A DNA stretch of 64,000 nt, from contig NZ_CP071696.1 of NCBI RefSeq assembly GCF_018024495.1, forward strand, positions 1,550,001 through 1,614,000, given 5' to 3'. Positions 60,665 through 64,000 of this stretch are shown here, piece by piece. The stretch comes from Agromyces archimandritae. GTDB lineage: Bacteria; Actinomycetota; Actinomycetes; Actinomycetales; Microbacteriaceae. The notes below the pieces were generated by a model that saw only the letters and a list, made by a program, of their open reading frames with translations, ran no database searches and was not told where the DNA came from. Every line of letters starts with the position of its first letter. Within the stretch, counting starts at the first letter, position 1. The position numbers were made by a program, and so were the translations under genes.

Positions 60665-62235
60665 TCAGGCGGGCACAGCGGGCACAGCGGGCGCGGCGGG
60701 CACAGCGGGGCCACCGGGACCGGCACCGGCCGCGGCCGCCGCCGCCGCGCGCGCGTAGCGCGCCCGGATCGCGCCCACCGGGGCCGGCTCGAGCGTCGCC
60801 TCGAACTCGAGGGCCCACCCGGGCCGCTGCCCGGTGAGCACCCAGGCGGCCTGGCGGGCCGCTCCGTCGGCCACGTACTCGCCCGCGGCGGGCACCGCGA
60901 CGGGGACGTCGAACACCCCCGCGGCGATGCGCTGCACCGCCTCGTTCTTCGCGGCGCCGCCGATGAGCAGGATGCGTGCGGCATCCACCCCCTGCCCGCG
61001 CACGGCGTCGAGGCCGTCGGCGAGCCCGCACAGCATGCCCTCGATCGCAGCGCGCGCGAGGCCCGGGCGGGTCGTGTTGGCGAGGGTGAGGCCGCTGACG
61101 GATGCCGTGGCGCGCGGCAGATTCGGGGTGCGTTCCCCTTCGAAGTACGGCACGAGCACGGGGCCGGCGGGCGGCGCTTCGAGGGCGAGGCGGCCGAGTT
61201 CGGCGTGGTCGACGCCGAGGAGTCCGGCGATCGCGTCGAGCACGCGGGCGGCGTTCAGGGTCGCGATGAGCGGCAGGAACGCGCCGGAGGCGTCGGCGAA
61301 CCCGGCGACGGTGCCCGAGGCATCCGCCGTCGGGGAGCCGGTGACGGCGAAGACGGTTCCGCTGGTGCCGATCGAGACGACGACATCGCCGGGCCGGGCG
61401 TCGAGGCCGAGGGCCGCGGCGGCGTTGTCGCCCGCGCCCGGCCCCACGATGACGCCGTCGGCGCCGTCGGCGAAGTCGGGGTGCACGGTTCCGGCGCGTT
61501 CGGCCGGGCCGAGCACGCGCGGCAGCACGGCGTCGTGCCCGAGGGCGCGCGCGAACAGTTCGCGGTCGTAGCCGGCCGCCCCCCAGTACGCGGTGCCGCT
61601 CGCGTCGGAGCGGTCGGTCGCGAGCGCGGCCAGCTCGGGCCCGAGGGGTGCGGATGCCGCAGGGCCCGGCATCCCGGTGGTGGATGCCGCAGCGGCACCC
61701 CCGCGGCACCCCCGCCCGAGCCGCCCCCGGCCGGCACCGGCCCACCGGCATCCGCCGGCCCGTACCCGCGCAGCCGCCAGCTCAGCCAGTCGTGCGGAAG
61801 CCCGACCGCCGCCACCCGCGCCGCATGCTCCGGCTCGGCATCCCGCAGCCAGCGGAGCTTCGCCGCCGTGAACGATGCCACCGGAACCGACCCGGTGCGC
61901 CGGGCCCACGCCTCGGCGCCGAGCTCCTCGGTGAGGTCGCGGGCCGCATCGGCCGAGCGGGTGTCGTTCCAGAGCAGGGCCGGGCGGATGACACGGCCCT
62001 CGGCATCCATCGCGACCATGCCGTGCTGCTGCCCCGCGATCGACACGGCCGCGACATCGGCGAGCCCGCCCGCCTCGGCGAGCGCGAGCCGCAGCGCCTG
62101 CCACCACGCTTCGGGGTCGACCTCGGTTCCGTCGGGGTGGGCGGCGCGGCCCTCGCGGACGAGGCGGCCGGTCTCCGCATCGCGGATGACGACCTTGCAC
62201 GACTGGGTGGACGAGTCGATGCCGGCGACGAGCAT
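60665..62235 (-). pseudogene. xylB: xylulokinase, frameshifted as read
   Basis: Kinase that phosphorylates D-xylulose to xylulose 5-phosphate. The N-terminal part starts at ATG 62235 (GGAGG site) with '[21 protein letters not shown]' and '[13 protein letters not shown]', and continues to '[14 protein letters not shown]'. The remainder lies in another frame from about 61700: '[15 protein letters not shown]', '[13 protein letters not shown]' with the catalytic Asp, and '[16 protein letters not shown]'. Total length 1571 bases is one short of a full frame. The switch lies among three C5 runs (61698-61702, 61709-61713, 61724-61728). Adding one base restores one protein of about 523 residues. A sequencing undercall is as likely as a true mutation. 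It follows xylA by 11 bases. Confidence 0.88.
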
Positions 62236-62246
62236 GGGGCCTCCGC

Positions 62247-63434
62247 TCAGCGAGCAGCCATCAGGTGCTCGGTCGCGAGCTGCTGCAGGCGCACGAACCC
62301 GAAGCCGCGGGCGTTGAAGTAGGAGTCGGCGTCGAAGTCCTCGAAGGCGCTGCGGTCGGCCAGCAGGCCCGCTGCCGTCTCGCCCGGGGCGAGCGTCGGT
62401 TCGGCGAGCTCGGCGACGCGGGCCTCGGCGAGCGCCTCCTGCACCTCGGGGTCGGCCCGGAACGCGTCGGTGCGCTCCTTCAGCAGCAGGTAGGTGCGCA
62501 TGTTCGCCGCGGCCGACTCCCAGACGCCGCGCTCGTCCTCGGTTCGCGAGGGCTTGTAGTCGAAGTGGCGCGGCCCGTCGTAGGCGGGGCCGCCGCCGGG
62601 GCCGCCGTGCTCGAGCAGGTCGACGAGGGCGAAGGCGTTGTGCAGGTCGCCGTGGCCGAAGACGAGGTCCTGGTCGTATTTGATGCCGCGCTGGCCGTTC
62701 AGGTCGATGTGGAAGAGCTTGCCGTGGTACAGGGCCTGGGCGATGCCGGCGGCGAAGTTCAGGCCGGCCATCTGCTCGTGGCCGACCTCGGGGTTCAGGC
62801 CGACGAGTTCGGGGCGTTCGAGCGTCTCGATGAACGCGAGGGCGTGGCCGACGGTGGGCAGCAGGATGTCGCCGCGCGGTTCGTTGGGCTTCGGTTCGAT
62901 GGCGAAGCGGATGTCGTAGCCGCGTTCGACGACGTGGTCGCCGAGCAGGTTCACGGCCTCGCGGTAGCGTTCGAGGGCCTGGCGCACGTCTTTCGCGGAG
63001 TCGTATTCGGCGCCTTCGCGGCCGCCCCACATGACGAAGGTCTTCGCCCCGAGCTCGGCGCCGAGGTCGAGTTGGCGGAGCGCCTTGCGCAGGGCGAAGC
63101 GCCGCACGCCGCGGTCGTTCGAGGTGAAGCCGCCGTCTTTGAAGACGGGGGCGCTGAAGAGGTTCGTGGTCACCATCGGCACGACGAGGCCGGTGGCGTC
63201 GAGGGCGCCCTTCAGTCGGTCGATCTGCTTCTGGCGTTCGGCGTCGGTGGAGCCGAACGCGAAGAGGTCGTCGTCGTGGAACGTCAGGCCCCAGGCGCCG
63301 AGTTCGGCGAGCTTCTCGACGGCGTGCACGACGTCGAGGGGTGCGCGGGTGGGGCCGCCGAAGGGATCGCTGCCGGAATAGCCGATCGTCCAGAGCCCGA
63401 AGGAGAACCTGTCGGCGGGGGTCGGGGTGGTCAT
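62247..63434 (-). CDS. xylA: xylose isomerase
   Basis: 395-residue metal-dependent isomerase that converts D-xylose to D-xylulose (and glucose to fructose). The TIM barrel shows the catalytic His/Asp in '[13 protein letters not shown]', '[20 protein letters not shown]', metal ligands in '[17 protein letters not shown]' and '[22 protein letters not shown]'. Length is exactly that of the short class I actinobacterial enzymes. The ATG follows GAGGAGC. It is first of a xylA-xylB operon, with a small AT-richer promoter region upstream. Confidence 0.96.
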   Translation of the reverse strand: MTTPTPADRFSFGLWTIGYSGSDPFGGPTRAPLDVVHAVEKLAELGAWGLTFHDDDLFAFGSTDAERQKQIDRLKGALDATGLVVPMVTTNLFSAPVFKDGGFTSNDRGVRRFALRKALRQLDLGAELGAKTFVMWGGREGAEYDSAKDVRQALERYREAVNLLGDHVVERGYDIRFAIEPKPNEPRGDILLPTVGHALAFIETLERPELVGLNPEVGHEQMAGLNFAAGIAQALYHGKLFHIDLNGQRGIKYDQDLVFGHGDLHNAFALVDLLEHGGPGGGPAYDGPRHFDYKPSRTEDERGVWESAAANMRTYLLLKERTDAFRADPEVQEALAEARVAELAEPTLAPGETAAGLLADRSAFEDFDADSYFNARGFGFVRLQQLATEHLMAAR

Positions 63435-63468
63435 GGTGCTCCTCGTTCGTCGGTGAACCGGACGGAAA

Positions 63469-63483
63469 TGTTGCCAAACACAA
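63469..63483. promoter_or_regulatory. possible xylose-repressor operator
   Basis: GTTGCCAAACACAAC region: GTTG-N7-CAAC symmetry and a near-palindromic GTTGCCAAAC, about 36 bases upstream of the xylA start in the only AT-rich stretch of the gap. ROK-type XylR proteins bind sites of this general kind, but no regulator gene is in the window. Confidence 0.35.
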
Positions 63484-63592
63484 CCTATACCGGGATCCCG
63501 GCCCCGTCCAGCACCTTCCTTCCCCCGAGTGGATGCCGCGGGGCGCCCTTCCCGGATCGGCGCTCCGCGCCGCCCCACCGGTGCGCGCGGGC

Positions 63593-64000
63593 TCAGGTGT
63601 CGGCGGCCACCGGCATCCGCTCGCCCGACGGCACCGCCGCCAGCCGCTCGGCGAGCCAGCGCGCCTGCCGCACCCACTGGTGCATCTGCCCGCCCTCGTG
63701 CCCGTTGTACGGGTACACCTCGATGGAGCGGTCCGCAGAGCCGAGCCGGTTGTAGGCGGCGAACACGGTCGAGGGCAGCACGATCTCGTCCATCAGCCCG
63801 ACCGAGAACAGCGCGGGCGCGTGGATGCGCGGCGTGAAGTTCGCCCCGTCGAAGTAGGAGAGGGTGCGGAACGTCGCCTCGATGCGGTCGCGGTGCACCG
63901 AGAGGTACTTCGTGATCTCGGTGAAGGGGGCGGCCGGCGTCGCCTCCACCGCACGCCGGAAATGGCTGAGGAACGGCACGTCGGGCATCACCGCGCGCAC
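63593..64000 (-). CDS. acetylxylan esterase / cephalosporin-C deacetylase family (C-terminal part)
   Basis: Partial gene: its 5' end lies beyond the window. The 135 visible residues are the C-terminal half of an AXE1 esterase: '[43 protein letters not shown]', then '[24 protein letters not shown]' with the catalytic Asp, and 'YPYNGHEGG' with the catalytic His. The nucleophile Ser would be upstream. These enzymes remove acetyl groups from xylan or xylo-oligosaccharides, matching the xylAB genes next door on the same strand. Confidence 0.88.
   Translation of the reverse strand: MRAVMPDVPFLSHFRRAVEATPAAPFTEITKYLSVHRDRIEATFRTLSYFDGANFTPRIHAPALFSVGLMDEIVLPSTVFAAYNRLGSADRSIEVYPYNGHEGGQMHQWVRQARWLAERLAAVPSGERMPVAADT

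Overview
The window is very GC-rich (roughly 70% or more by eye), has third-position G/C bias in every gene, uses GTG/TTG starts freely and contains many leaderless promoters. It carries a HAIR heat-shock element, F420-type flavoproteins, DUF2804 and DUF4180 proteins, and the octamer TGGATGCC everywhere. This fits an actinobacterium, most likely of the family Microbacteriaceae; I cannot name a genus. I recognise 50 protein genes and no rRNA, tRNA or CRISPR array.

Layout. 0.2-7.4 kb: a four-helix EXPERA-like protein, a NarL-type two-component pair, an MFS exporter and an ABC-2 exporter. 7.4-14.1 kb: threonine aldolase, zinc alcohol dehydrogenase, nitroreductase, an AbiE-type toxin-antitoxin cassette bounded by 33-bp direct repeats, a GNAT enzyme and an MFS exporter. 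14.1-25.2 kb: a ClpB lacking its N-domain under a HAIR operator, a Ddn-like protein, DUF2804, DUF389, a large LuxR-type ATPase regulator, a 53-residue protein, a LysM lipoprotein and a shortened oleate-hydratase-like protein. 25.2-28.6 kb: an aromatic hydroxylase (MobA type) and its probable IclR regulator, which share an operator sequence. 28.7-36.7 kb: oligopeptidase B, an MFS transporter, DUF4180, and the valine-catabolic mmsB-mmsA pair with a divergent LysR gene. 36.7-41.2 kb: a 170-bp tandem array, a VapBC pair and an MHS symporter. 40.6-50.3 kb: TetR with a DMT exporter, an RND pump next to a MarR gene, an HTH/nucleotidyltransferase toxin-antitoxin pair, a CDF transporter and arsenate reductase. 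50.3-57 kb: an LLM/FAD-oxidase fusion, a membrane protein, and TetR with SDR. 57-64 kb: TetR with a ketosteroid-dehydrogenase-like flavoprotein, then xylB (frameshifted), xylA and an acetylxylan esterase running off the end.

How it works together. Much of the content is small catabolic or efflux units, each with its own divergent or adjacent regulator: mobA with IclR, mmsBA with LysR, the SDR and the dehydrogenase each with a TetR, the exporter with a TetR, the pump with a MarR. The xylA-xylB-esterase group would release and use xylose from acetylated xylan. Three toxin-antitoxin modules are present.

The most unusual part lies between genes. Almost every convergent gene end holds palindromic DNA from one of several unrelated repeat families: an 89-bp three-stem element in 11 copies, all in one orientation; a family with GGGGTC...GACCCC arms; a GGTCTCGATACGG family; a 170-bp array; and GAGTGGATGCC hairpins. 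One of these families also sits inside a gene, where it encodes the linker of the LLM/FAD fusion in 57-bp (19-codon) units.
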